A DNA stretch of 64,000 bases, from NCBI GenBank assembly GCA_943737045.1, contig CALSFV010000024.1, positions 602,001-666,000 of the forward strand, given 5' to 3'. A model generated the notes under the pieces. It was not told where the DNA came from and searched no databases. It was given only the letters and a program-made list of their open reading frames with translations. The translations under genes were made by a program, and so were the position numbers. How positions within the stretch are numbered: position 1 is the stretch's first letter; each line of letters begins with the position of its first letter. Below, one piece after another: positions 42,055 through 52,604 of the stretch. This DNA comes from Parapristionchus giblindavisi (Eukaryota; Nematoda; Chromadorea; Rhabditida; Diplogasteridae).

Positions 42055-44893
42055 TTACTCATCGTACACCTTCACAACAGTGTCTCTAGCAATATAACCA
42101 CAGGATCGTTGGCACTGTGGCCCTGAGTAATAGGAATTAAGATGACTGTATGGATTAGATCTCTCTGGATCAGAACCACATCCATTGGGACCGTGACAAT
42201 TGCCTGAAATTATTTCAATTTGGGTGTATTAAACTATACATTTGAAGATAGAAAGAAGAAATATGAATCGAAGTTCTAAAATAACAGCTAGATGAAAGAA
42301 ATAAGAAAATATTTAAATGTCTGCCAACATCATTGCATTAGTAGTCCGAAATGGATACTGACCATTAATATAAACTTCTCTAAATCGAGGGTTGTCAGCT
42401 AAGAATTGCGAGATATAATAATCATCATGAACGATATGATATTCAACCAAATAGGGAACACTGTCAGTCTTGTTTCTGTAGAATTCAACGATCAATTCGA
42501 AATCAGTTGGTGCAGTAGAACGCCAAGCCTCCAGGCATTTAGTCTGTAACAAATCAAATATACAAAACCAAAAGAATTCGGACAAAACTTTGCAATCTCA
42601 TAACTCTTGACTCAGATGAGCAATCGAGTTCATGTTTTGGTTGGTTAATAAATTGGGAAAATGAATGTATAAATCTATACCGTAGACTCCATCTTCTGCA
42701 TTGAATCAAAGGCGAACTGGAATAGAATAAAAATTACATTTTACAAATAAAAATTCTTTTAAATTATGAAAGACAAACTTGAAACAACTTCTGAATGGTT
42801 TTTTGATTGAGATGAGGACTGAGTATTTTAGAAATTTCAATCAATCGAGTAGGATTAGAAGAACATTTCAGAATATGATCCTGAATTAGAGATATGATCT
42901 TTTTTTTCAGAGATTGGGACACTGAAGAAAATGAATTTTAAAAAAAAGAATTACGTACCAAAAGCTCATTTGATTGAATTCGATCGGCAATTAAGATAGC
43001 ACTTGAGAGATCTTCTGGATCAATCGATAATTGAAGTAAATATGATAGAACTTCATTTCGAATCTTCGGAACAATATATTGATCAGCGAGTTCAAGGAGA
43101 TTAAGAGCAGTGGATACTGTAGATCAATACATGAACCATTATGAACAATTATCAGGGACTAAACCAGAATCGATTTCCAATTTATTATTGATACAATCCA
43201 TGAATTTCATAAACGAATTCACATTTGTCTGAAAATGGTCAGATCATATATTAAAATAATCGATAAAACGTTACATCTTTGATTTCAACTACATCACTGT
43301 TCTTTTCTATAAAAGGACCGAAGAATAATGTATTGATTAATTCAGAATGCAATGAGAGATACTGAAAATGCTTCTATAGTAGTCAAAACATGATAACAAA
43401 CACAAAATGGTCAATTATTGATTGATTCAATAATCAGCTCTAATACCTCTTTGCTAATTGGAAACATTTTCTTTCCAATTGCCAATTTGCCAGAAATAAT
43501 CGGAGTAATCGAATCATAGTTAGAGGTAGGACTGAAAGAATCGAATGTTCCGGTATATTTTGCTCGCGGGAAAGAAGCTGAGAGACCAAAACTTTGGGAA
43601 GAATTTCGGGTTTGTTACTGATTATATAATAAAATACCAATATTAAACAAAAAGATGGAATACCAAGTGATTAAATCATTCTGGCACTTCATCTTTCTCT
43701 TGCGATAGGCTTGATTGACACTGAAAGTGACTAATTGCTATAGTGTCTAGGACAGATCAACAATTGATAAACAAACGAACGAATGAATACGAATCTCCAT
43801 ATCATAAGAAACATCAGAAACATTCTGGACTAGATTTGTCAGAATCTGAAAATAAAATAATATGAGTATATTACCAGAAGAACTGATCCGTATATATGAC
43901 AGATTTCCAAAAAAGACTGGTCTTTCTGTACGTCCGCCCTATACAGATCACACACTGCCAGAAGATATTGAGTAAACATAGTCAACATAGTTAAAAACAT
44001 GTGAAAACGCCTTACTCATTTGCAATATTAATCCCCCCCCCCCCTAAAATCTACCAAACATCTTGTAAAGAGCACCCACACAATCAGTTGACGGCCACAC
44101 ATCTTTGCTTGTAAAGTTATAATAAAGAATTTATAATGAACATGCCTCTTCTCGGTCGAGGATAACAGCGAATTTTCTCTCATTCTTGAAGATAAGAGAC
44201 AGGAATGGATCGATTCTCAAATGAATCTCGGAAGAATTATCCATAATTGGAATGTTCACGGCCGACATCTGGAAATATCAATAGGTTCTCGGTGCGCTTT
44301 TGGTATCAACAGAATAAATATTATCGATTGACAAAGTGAAAGAAAATCAATAATTAATAATTAATTTCTTATAATTACCGTTTCTCCATTTGATTTGGAC
44401 AACTTCGCCTCAAGAAAGGTCTTCTCAGTAGATTCAGACCATAGGTCGAATAGCTAGGTTATCGGTTTTCAAAATCCGGTCAGGTTTTTCGATTTTTGGC
44501 TAATTTGTCTCAAAATCCGGTTAGATTTTCCGATTTTTGCGAAATTTTGCCTCAAAATCCGGTCAGGTTTTCCGATTCTTGTGAAATTTTGGCTCAAAAT
44601 CCGGTCAGGCTTGGTACTTTGTAACATACTTTTCGACCTATGATTCAGACTAAAAAACGTACATTCTGAACACGATGAAAACCAAGAAACTCACGGAATG
44701 TCTGAGAAGGAGAGTCGAAGGGGATTTAGAGAACGTCATAGACCTACAAAATATCGTTGTACTCTTCGAAAGCTACATTGAATTAAATTTTTTTAAATAT
44801 TAATGTAAATTACCATTCTGGATTTGTCTTCTTGATAACAAGTCTAATAGAATCCGTTACAAGTTGAATATAATCATCCGATGATGAACACAT
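42055..44893 (-). CDS. Gene 6 (unit A): divergent BTB protein with Cys/Ser-rich tail
   Basis: Start at 44893 (MCSSSDDYIQLVTDS); further exons about 44760-44660, 44432-44383, 44270-44145, 43848-43793, 43590-43448, 43363-43277, 43228-43143, 43118-42960, 42884-42785, 42715-42680, 42545-42365 and 42207-42055. BTB marks: GKLAIGKKMFPISKE then YLSLHSELINTLFF, and LLELADQYIVPKIRNE, a better BTB/BACK match than in genes 1-5. There is no long coiled coil, only QKMESTV and KCLEAWRST. C-terminal module: DSVPYLVEYHIV, FREVYINGQ. Last exon: GNCHGPNGCGSDPERSN...CGYIARDTVVKVYDE. A MITE interrupts exon 3 at 44440-44641 and puts a stop in the original frame, so the gene is either damaged or uses a new splice site. 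Confidence 0.65.
44440..44641. mobile_element. MITE with 9-bp target duplication in exon 3 of gene 6
   Basis: GATTCAGAC stands at 44431-44439 and again at 44642-44650, a 9-bp duplication typical of Mutator-like elements. Ends ATAGGTCGAATAG and CTTTTCGACCTAT. The interior is a tandem run of three to four units around 'TCAAAATCCGGTCAGGTTTT'. The relative at 1674-1794 lacks the duplication. Confidence 0.8.
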
Positions 44894-45235
44894 TGCCGAC
44901 CTATAGTATTCAATAATATAATCGCATTGATTTTTTTTCATAAATACAGATTACATAGCATAATGAATATCGCAGACTCAATCGAAACAAGTCTAACCAA
45001 GACTCGAATAACACAGTTTTCAAACTTCATAGTCTATCAATAGATATGTTCCTTTCAAAGTGAGATATCTAATTCGGATCAATGACCATGTTTTATTGTT
45101 ACTCATTGTATGAAAGTGCAAAGCGAAATATGATGCTAAGCCATAATAAAAAGACGAAAGACAACGACGGGTAATGAATAGTCTAGTATATCTTTCAGAT
45201 AATACAGCCATGCAGTCATTACGGTATGTATATTA

Positions 45236-45405
45236 GGGTGGCGAGAACCAGTCACTAAAAAGAGTAGAAAAAGAGTAGCTATTTCTACGCACTAATGTTT
45301 TGATGATCTCATCGCTACTAACCGTAAATGTGTCTCTCTCGGTTGAGAGTGAGTAGAGAGAGACTGTCACTAGGACTAGTACGTAGTGACTGGTTCTCGC
45401 CACCA
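45236..45405. mobile_element. TA-flanked GGGTGGCGAGAACC MITE (170 bp)
   Basis: Left GGGTGGCGAGAACCAGTCAC, right inverse TGGTGGCGAGAACCAGTCAC, TA on both sides. It lies upstream of gene 6. The same end type occurs at 25349-26027. Copy at 55786-55955. Confidence 0.85.
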
Positions 45406-45973
45406 TAATGTATATCACGGGTTCAGTCAGGGCACGGTAAACCCATAAACATCACAGACGTTATTCTTTCTAATCGAATTGTTTATTTACGAAAAGCAAA
45501 TGGAACGAAACGTGGAATTTAACATTAGCTTGCATTAAAAATCTCAGGAACCACTATTACAGAAAGATCCCCGATTCTCACTCTAACTCGTCCGTAAAAG
45601 ACAGACAACCAGAATGACAGGGTTTCAAACCCTAACCATTTAGTGCTTGGTTCATAGGGGCACATGATCTAGGGAATTGTTGTGTGAATGTGTTTAAGGT
45701 ACATTAGGGGGTTACGGTAGACCCAAAACATCATAGAATTCATTTAAAAAACTCTAGTTAAATCGTTTATTTAAAGGAGAAAAAACAAACAAGAAATTAA
45801 TATTAGCATTAGTATGTATGCATTTATAATGTGTTAGATGTAAGATTAAATAAAACAACGACAAATATATACAACAGCGATTGGAACAAAACCGCAACAA
45901 CAACAAAGGGAATGGCTTAAAAAGGATCCATAAATCAATAATCAGTCGATAAATCAATAGTCGATCTATATGA
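45406..45973 (-). promoter_or_regulatory. Spacer upstream of gene 6 and 3' flank of gene 7
   Basis: Holds two copies of the family 3'-flank block: GCACGGTAAACCCATAAACA (about 45422) and GGTTACGGTAGACCCAAAAC (about 45710), each followed by a minus-strand AATAAA (about 45480 and 45768), plus a decayed B-box-like GGGTTTCAAACCC (45629). Two blocks suggest that a gene between gene 6 and gene 7 was lost. Confidence 0.45.
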
Positions 45974-46294
45974 TTACTCATCGTACACCTTCACAACAGT
46001 GTCTCTAGTCATATAACCACAGCCACGTGTTGAAGAAGAGTAATTTGAACAACATAAGGTGAAACTATGAGATTGACCTGAAATGATTTCAATTTGACAA
46101 TGAGTCTTGTTCCAAATACATTGAAAGATGGGAAGGAGGAATAGGAATCGAAATTTGAAAATGACAGATGGGTTAAACGAAGTAAGAAACGAACTGAAGA
46201 ATATTTTTTTCTTTTTATTGTTTTTCATTTCGATTGACTCAAGAACAGTCTTGACGAGCTAGGAAAGGAAGTCATCAGTTAATAATTATTATTA

Positions 46295-47822
46295 GGGTGT
46301 CCCATAAGTCTTTGCACTTTTTTCTGCACTAACTTTGGACCCTTTCTTCTCGGTCGAGAGCGATCGTTATGCCCTGTGGTATTTTTCATACATCGAAGGT
46401 ATACTGATCAGCAAATGTGATAAGTTTCATTTGCCAACTCTTTTTCCACGACAATTTTTGATTTTTTAAAGTGTGTCACCGTTACACGGTTTTCGAAATG
46501 CCCTTCTTCACTTATACCGTAGTGGGCGGAATACGGTAGGAGCTATCCCTAACTACGTCAGTCAATGAAGCCTAGGGGGCAGTGTCGCGTAACAGTCTTC
46601 GCCTGGTATTATCAGTTCAAGAACAACCATTTTTCCTTGGTTGAAATTCCAAGTTCGGGACGTCATCCTAGTTCGAATGAAGACCTGGTTCTTCGAACCG
46701 TCACAAGTCAGCGGAAGCAGAGTTGGAGATACCTGGAGCAGGCAACTGGTACTCCAAGATTAACCATCCATCGCATCTTCATTCGGTCTTCTCTTCGCTC
46801 CAGGGCACTTTAAGTGTTTCCACATGCTATCTCCGCCCTGCTCTTCAGAAACCGAGTCGACATCACTACTTCAAATCTCGGCCGTTCTCGATCCACTGAT
46901 TGAGTGATGTATAGTGTCTGCCAGGATGATAAGTGGGTAACGTACTACAACCCCGATATGAAGGTGGTACGGCTGCAAGCTTGGAAGGGTGCTAAACCCG
47001 TCCCTAAACTGGTACTCCAAGATTAACCATCCATCGCATCTTCATTCGGTCTTCTCTTCGCTCCAGGGCACTTTAAGTGTTTCCACATGCTATCTCCGCC
47101 CTGCTCTTCAGAAACCGAGTCGACATCACTACTTCAAATCTCGGCCGTTCTCGATCCACTGATTGAGTGATGTATAGTGTCTGCCAGGATGATAAGTGGG
47201 TAACGTACTACAACCCCGATATGAAGGTGGTACGGCTGCAAGCTTGGAAGGGTGCTAAACCCGTCCCTAAACGCAATCCAAATGGAAAGAAAGAGTCGCC
47301 CTCATTCTTCTTCTGCAATATTCGTTTGGTTTATCACAAGCTGTTACCTGAGGGGCAGATTGTTAACATCGATGTCTTCTGCGAACAACTGCAGGAGATG
47401 GAGGGTCGAGTCCTTCTCAGCCTCTTTGTGTGAGGGAAACATTACTTTTAATGAACAGCGCGATGATACATCACACTAACAAGACGCAGGTCAAACAGAC
47501 GAATTTAGATATTGACTGGCTTCACCATTCCTCGTATTCCCCCGACCTGCCCCCTTGTGATTGCCGCGCTTTCCGATCTCTCGAGCGCTGCTGCAGAGGA
47601 AAAAAACTTCCGTAATCAGGCCGATGTCAAACAGGAGATCGCCCAATGGATTGCCTCGCTCCCTAAGGAATTCAGACAGAACGGTGTCATGCAGTTGCGT
47701 ACGAGATGGAGGATAGTTGTTCATAAACATGGACAGTGTATCACCATTTGAATGTAGCTTCTTCGTTTGTTATTTGAAAAAATGTGAAGCATGAAAAAAG
47801 TGCAAAGACTTATGGGACACCC
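46295..47822 (+). mobile_element. Mariner-family transposon, defective (1528 bp)
   Basis: Inverted ends GGGTGTCCCATAAGTCTTTG of at least 30 bp, flanked by TA. The interior encodes pieces of a mariner transposase (see the next entry). A 263-bp internal tandem duplication (46745-47007 repeated at 47008-47270) shows the copy is rearranged. Length without the duplication is about 1265 bp, normal for mariner. Confidence 0.9.
46565..47751 (+). pseudogene. Mariner transposase pseudogene
   Basis: Three or more frames together cover a mariner transposase: N-terminal part with FAWYYQFKNNHFSLVEIP and SGRHPSSNED; central part with DDKWVTYYNPD then KRNPNGKKE and LVYHKLLPEGQIVN; C-terminal part with WLHHSSYSPDLPPCD (the third catalytic Asp region) and RCCRGKKLP, then WRIVVHKHGQC. 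Stops and frame changes separate them and the 263-bp duplication interrupts the helix-turn-helix end. Mariner transposases excise and insert DNA at TA using a DDD triad; this copy is not functional. Confidence 0.85.
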
Positions 47823-48698
47823 TAATATTTAATTCAAAAATTAAATAGCTCCGAGGTACTGCTGATCCGCGGAAGCTCGCTTTGGAAGAAAAAAAAGATA
47901 CGGTATTGGGTATTGATTGGCTTATTACAGAGTATTTTTTTACGATGTAAGATCTTCAGCACCTTTCATTTTTTCGTTATTTTTTGGTCAACTGTTAATA
48001 CTTGATTTTTTTATAAAAATGATAATTTTCAGCGTAATTGAACAAAATAAATTAAGATATTTTTTTCCAAAAAAATTCAATACGTCTGTTTTGCACCATA
48101 TCCAAATACCAAATACCAGAAGTCCAAATGCATACTGACCATTAATATAAACTTTTCCAAATTGACGGTTGTCAGACAAGAATTGCGAGATATCATAACC
48201 ACGATTAATGATTTTATATTCAACAAAATAGGGATCACTCTTAGTCTTGTTTCTATAGTGCTCAATCTTCACTCCAAAGGCAGTTGGCGCAAAAGAACGC
48301 CAAGCCTTCAGGTATTGAGTAGTCTGTAACAAATTAAATATAATTAATTGGAAAAATAAAAGCATAGATCTATACCATAGACTCCATCTTCTGCATTGAA
48401 ACAAAAGCGAACTGGAATAGAATTAAATTAAATTTTTAAATATAACATACAATTTTGAAAAAATAGACAAACTTGAAACAACTTCTGAACAGTTTTTTGA
48501 TTGAGATGAGGAATGAGTTTCTTAGAAACATCAATCAATCCAGTAGGATTCGAAGAACATTTCAGAATATGATCCTAAAGTAGTTATGTGATGCTTTTTC
48601 TTATGAGAAATTGGGAAAACGAAGAAAATGTCCCCTATACGATTCACCCGTGATTCGTTCCCACCACCCTAATGTATATTACATTAACCCGTTCAAAC

Positions 48699-49769
48699 CT
48701 CGAATAAAGAAGAATATTCATTGCATAAGCACGATTTGCTTCCTCTCTTATGTAATCTTTGCCCAACTAAAAAAGAGTAATGTCGCACTAAAAAAACAGT
48801 GAAAAACGGACAATGGCGAATTTCCATGGTCTAAAAAACACCTAGAAACTCGAAAATGGTAACTCGAAATTTCAATTCGCGGGTGCAAAAAGTGAGGGAA
48901 TTCAAATTCTGGCTTTCCAGCTGCGATTTTCTGTGGTTATAAAAATTAAATAAAGCCGAAATATTTATTTTTCGACCTTTTTGGCGCTAAGGGACTTGAA
49001 TTTCTACATAACACCTTTCTAAACCCGCAGAAAATCGCAGTTGGAAAGCAAGCACTTGAATTCCCGCACATTTTTCGCGCCCGCGAATTCAAAATTCGAG
49101 ATTCGATTTAAGGGTTTCACAATCACCTTCGCTATACCTTAAAACGCACTCTCCCTAACAGAGGACTTAAAAGTTAGAATCCATACCTTGGAGCAGATTG
49201 CAATACTCAACATATCACTTTGATCTTTTAAAAATTGATACAAGAACGAATCGATGCGAAGTTTCCATTGAGATCTCGAGCCATTCAAAGGAAAAGAACC
49301 AGAATAAATCTGAAAATAAAATTAATCATCAACGTTGAAATGAGATAGTAAGAGAAACAAGAGGATAAGACAGATTTGAGTGGAGGGTAGGTGGAATAGC
49401 AAGGATGGACAACATAATGAAAAAGCACAACTAGCATAATGCAATAAACCAACCTCAACTCCATTATTATCGATTACTTGAATGTCAGCTACAAAGTCTT
49501 TACCGATCGATATTGGATTCTGAAACAGAAAATGAATGAAATATTCGCTAAATTGTGGAATATTAACCTCAGAACGGAAGATTAGAGTGCCCGGTTTATT
49601 CTCAAACGACATTGACCTGCAAGAAAGTATATGAATAAATTTCTTTTAATTTATAAAAATTAAATATTAGTTGTTGTTACCAATCAGGATCTGTCTGTTT
49701 GATGATCAGACTTCTCGAATCAGAAGAAAGAAGAAGATAATCAGAGTCCGAATTAACTGATGCACACAT
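48699..49769 (-). pseudogene. Gene 5 5' exons 1-5, copy in unit B
   Basis: Start at 49769 (MCASVNSDSDY) through exon 5 (48766-48699), then directly the gene 7 exons of unit A. No BTB exons. The upstream region equals that of gene 5, so transcription is possible. See the gene 7 entry for the phase problem. Confidence 0.7.
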
Positions 49770-50216
49770 CTTAAAGAGAATATTGATTGATTTCTGTTAC
49801 AGATGGCCATGTAGACAATAATATAATATGTGAACGATTAATAAAATGTCTAGTAAAGATCAATAAATTTTTTTGACAATGAGAAGGAAGATTGTGTGGC
49901 ATACTGTAACTTGCTTTTCACGTCTTTCACTTCAACGAAGTTTACATATGCATTTTGAAACATGGGCTATTCTTTAGTGATAATGTTAATCTGATTTTAC
50001 CCATTGCAGTCATTAGTCAAGGGAAATGTTGAAAGAATCGTAAGATGGGGGAAAGGGAGATGGATCGATCCGGATCATTATGACTATAAGCAATAAAAGG
50101 CATCAATAGAAGGGATAGACCAATAAATCGATCGATATCATACTTATAGAGTAACTTTATAGTAAGTTATTTATAATAAATGAAGTTTGTGATACAACAC
50201 TAAGTGCAAAAAGCTA

Positions 50217-51626
50217 GATCACGCTATCTGAGAAAATCCACATAGGTGCGGTATCGATGAAAAATGAATTTTTCTGTTTTATGTATGATAATTACAGGCT
50301 CCATGAGTGAAGTACACTGGTACTTGGAAATTGCTTCCAATTGAAAATTCGCTTCAGGGGGTGACCACACAACGATTTGGCGCCTTTTCCTAAAAAGTTT
50401 ATTTGGAATCCAATCGATGCGGGAGTGGGCTCAATCGAATCCTTAGCTAATTCTAAGAAACTATTGTCTAGGTGAGTTTTTTGATCAACGGACAACGAAG
50501 GCTGGAATCGGGAATTTTCGAAAAAAAATTCACATTTAATTAATTTTCACTATTTCACTATAACAAGCCTACAACTTTTTATTTGCTCAATCGCTTCTAA
50601 ATATCATAACACATCTTCAGTTTGAAAATCATAATTTTTTAAAAATATGAATAATGCGAACAAATCGTTTTTATAACGAAAATCGTAATTATGGTGTGCA
50701 CCTACAGTAATCCCTAATCGCTCAATATGGAAATTTGATAGTTTTAAACATATTTCACCGCTGTTCTTGACATGACTGAGGTATACGACTACTTCGGAGC
50801 GCACCTGCACGGTAAAGTGCTGGCCAATATTCTATGATATTTTGGTTTTTCAGCAATAACTTTCTTCGCAGTCAACCGTTTCTCTTTATTTTTAGTATGT
50901 TTGTATAGATGGTAAAATGGAATAATGATCCAATTTTTATCGATATTGGATCACAAACAACGAAATAGTGATCAATTTACGAAAAATGTCAATTTTCATC
51001 AACATCAGCACCTGGGCACGGGTGCACTCCGAAGACGAGGAGTAGTAGTATACCTTAGTCACGTCAAGAACAGCGGTAAAATATGTTTAAAACTATCAAA
51101 TTTCCAAATTGACCGATTAGGGATTACTGTAGGTGCACACCATAATTACGATTTTCGTTATAAAAACGATTTGTTCGCATTATTCATATTTTTAAAAAAT
51201 TATGATTTTCAAACTGAAGATGTGTTATGATATTTAGAAGCGATTGAGCAAATAAAAAGTTGTAGGCTTGTTATAGTGAAATAGTGAAAATTAATTAAAT
51301 GTGATTTTTTTTTCGAAAATTCCCGATTCCAGCCTTCGTTGTCCGTTGATCAAAAAACTCACCTAGACAATAGTTTCTTAGAATTAGCTAAGGATTCGAT
51401 TGAGCCCATTCCCGCATCGATTGGATTCCAAATAAACTTTTTAGGAAAAGGCGCCAAATCGTTGTGTGGTCACCCCCTAAAGCGAATTTTCAATTGGAAG
51501 CAATTTCCAAGTACCAGTGTACTTCACTCATGGAGCCTGTAATTATCATACATAAAACAGAAAAATTCATTTTTCATCGATACCAAAAAATATTCCAGTT
51601 ATTGAATTCTCTCAGATAGTGTTTTC
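50217..51626. mobile_element. Fold-back element of 1410 bp, unit B
   Basis: Absent from unit A at 41076/41078, which gives the empty site. Ends GATCACGCTATCTGAG and, inverse, GAAAACACTATCTGAG; flanked by TA (or CTAGA if a 5-bp duplication is read). Arms about 50217-50808 and 51015-51626, roughly 95% complementary, around a 200-bp centre. Each arm contains the same two open frames (67 codons, SVDQKTHLDNSFLELAKDS..., and about 64 codons with VVVYLSHVKNSG and NYDFRYKNDLFALF). I do not recognise the protein. Confidence 0.85.
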
Positions 51627-52604
51627 TAGACTCTTTCAATGAAATATTTAGATGACTATTGGGAATAGGGAATATTCAGCTGATAACTACTATGCAACTA
51701 CTATTATGCCAACATGCACATCAGAGCCTACTCTTGATAAATGTGTTCAAACTGTAAATGTAACTATTATCATTATCTTATCTTGATAAATACAATAAAT
51801 ACATTCTGGGTACGGTAAACCCGTAAACACCATAGACATTTTCGTTTTTAATCAAATCGTTTATTTCAGGTGAAAAGTCAAATGAGAAGAGACAATGATT
51901 GAAATGCACTTGAAGACATAGATATTTGCTAAAATATGTAAGACAAAAGTGAATCTAATCTACTCCAAAAAAAATAAATAATTTTTTTAAACACAAAATT
52001 GACGAATCTTACTATAAACTATATATAAAGCAATACTCGTGAAGAGAAACTAATCTAGTTCTTTTATAGGAACGACCTTCAATAGAAATGATCAATATAA
52101 AACAAAAGCATGATCATTCATGTTTCTTGATCATGCACAATTTTCCGTGATCTTAAAAGGAAACGCAGAATCCATCTCATTGTGACAATTTCAGGAACTT
52201 TAAAACACCATCCTAAGAAACCTTACATATGACGATTTAAAACCCTAACCGTTAGTGGTTGAGAAAAAAAGGGCCATAGGGTTACATGAAATACGGGTTT
52301 TGTTCTGTGCGTGTATATATAAGGTACATTCGGGGTTACGGTAGACCCATAAACATCATAGATTTGATAGACAAACTCTATTCGAATCGTTTATCAGGGA
52401 AATATAAAACAAGAAGTTAGCATTAATATTAGTATGTCGACATATACTAGTATGTGTTAGGTGTAACGTTAAAGAAAAACAAAGACAACAATGATTATAA
52501 CAAAATAGCAACAAAATAGGGAATGCATTAACAACGGATCCAAAATCAATAATAGATCGATAAATCAATAATCAATCAAATAGATCAATAATCGATCGAT
52601 ATGA

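Larger units (their letters stand above)
45974..48574 (-). pseudogene. Gene 7 (unit A): 3' half of a BTB gene, cut by array junction
   Basis: Exons from the post-BTB helix to the end: 48574-48480 (DHILKCSSNPTGLIDVS), 48405-48370 (FAFVSMQKMESMV), 48325-48135 (YLKAWRSFAPTAF, SDPYFVEYKIINR, FGKVYINGQ), last exon about 46077-45974 (GQSHSF...GCGYMTRDTVVKVYDE). Upstream the unit ends at 48630 and is joined to gene 5 exon 5 of unit B. The intron before the last exon holds a mariner (46295-47822). If exon phases follow gene 3, exon 5 (phase 2) spliced to this helix exon (phase 0) would break the frame, so the fusion is unlikely to make a full protein. Confidence 0.65.
39492..48630. repeat. Array unit A (9139 bp)
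   Basis: First of three direct tandem copies. It runs from TCCCCTATACGATTCACC in the end of the TA element through gene 5 exons 1-5, gene 6, a MITE and gene 7 exons 10-14 with a mariner. It lacks the 1410-bp fold-back found in units B and C. Confidence 0.95.

Noticed and set aside
318..45973. Nematode operon of co-directional genes
   Set aside because: Gaps between genes are 500-7000 bp rather than about 100 bp, and each gene has its own polyadenylation context, so tandem duplication explains the shared direction.
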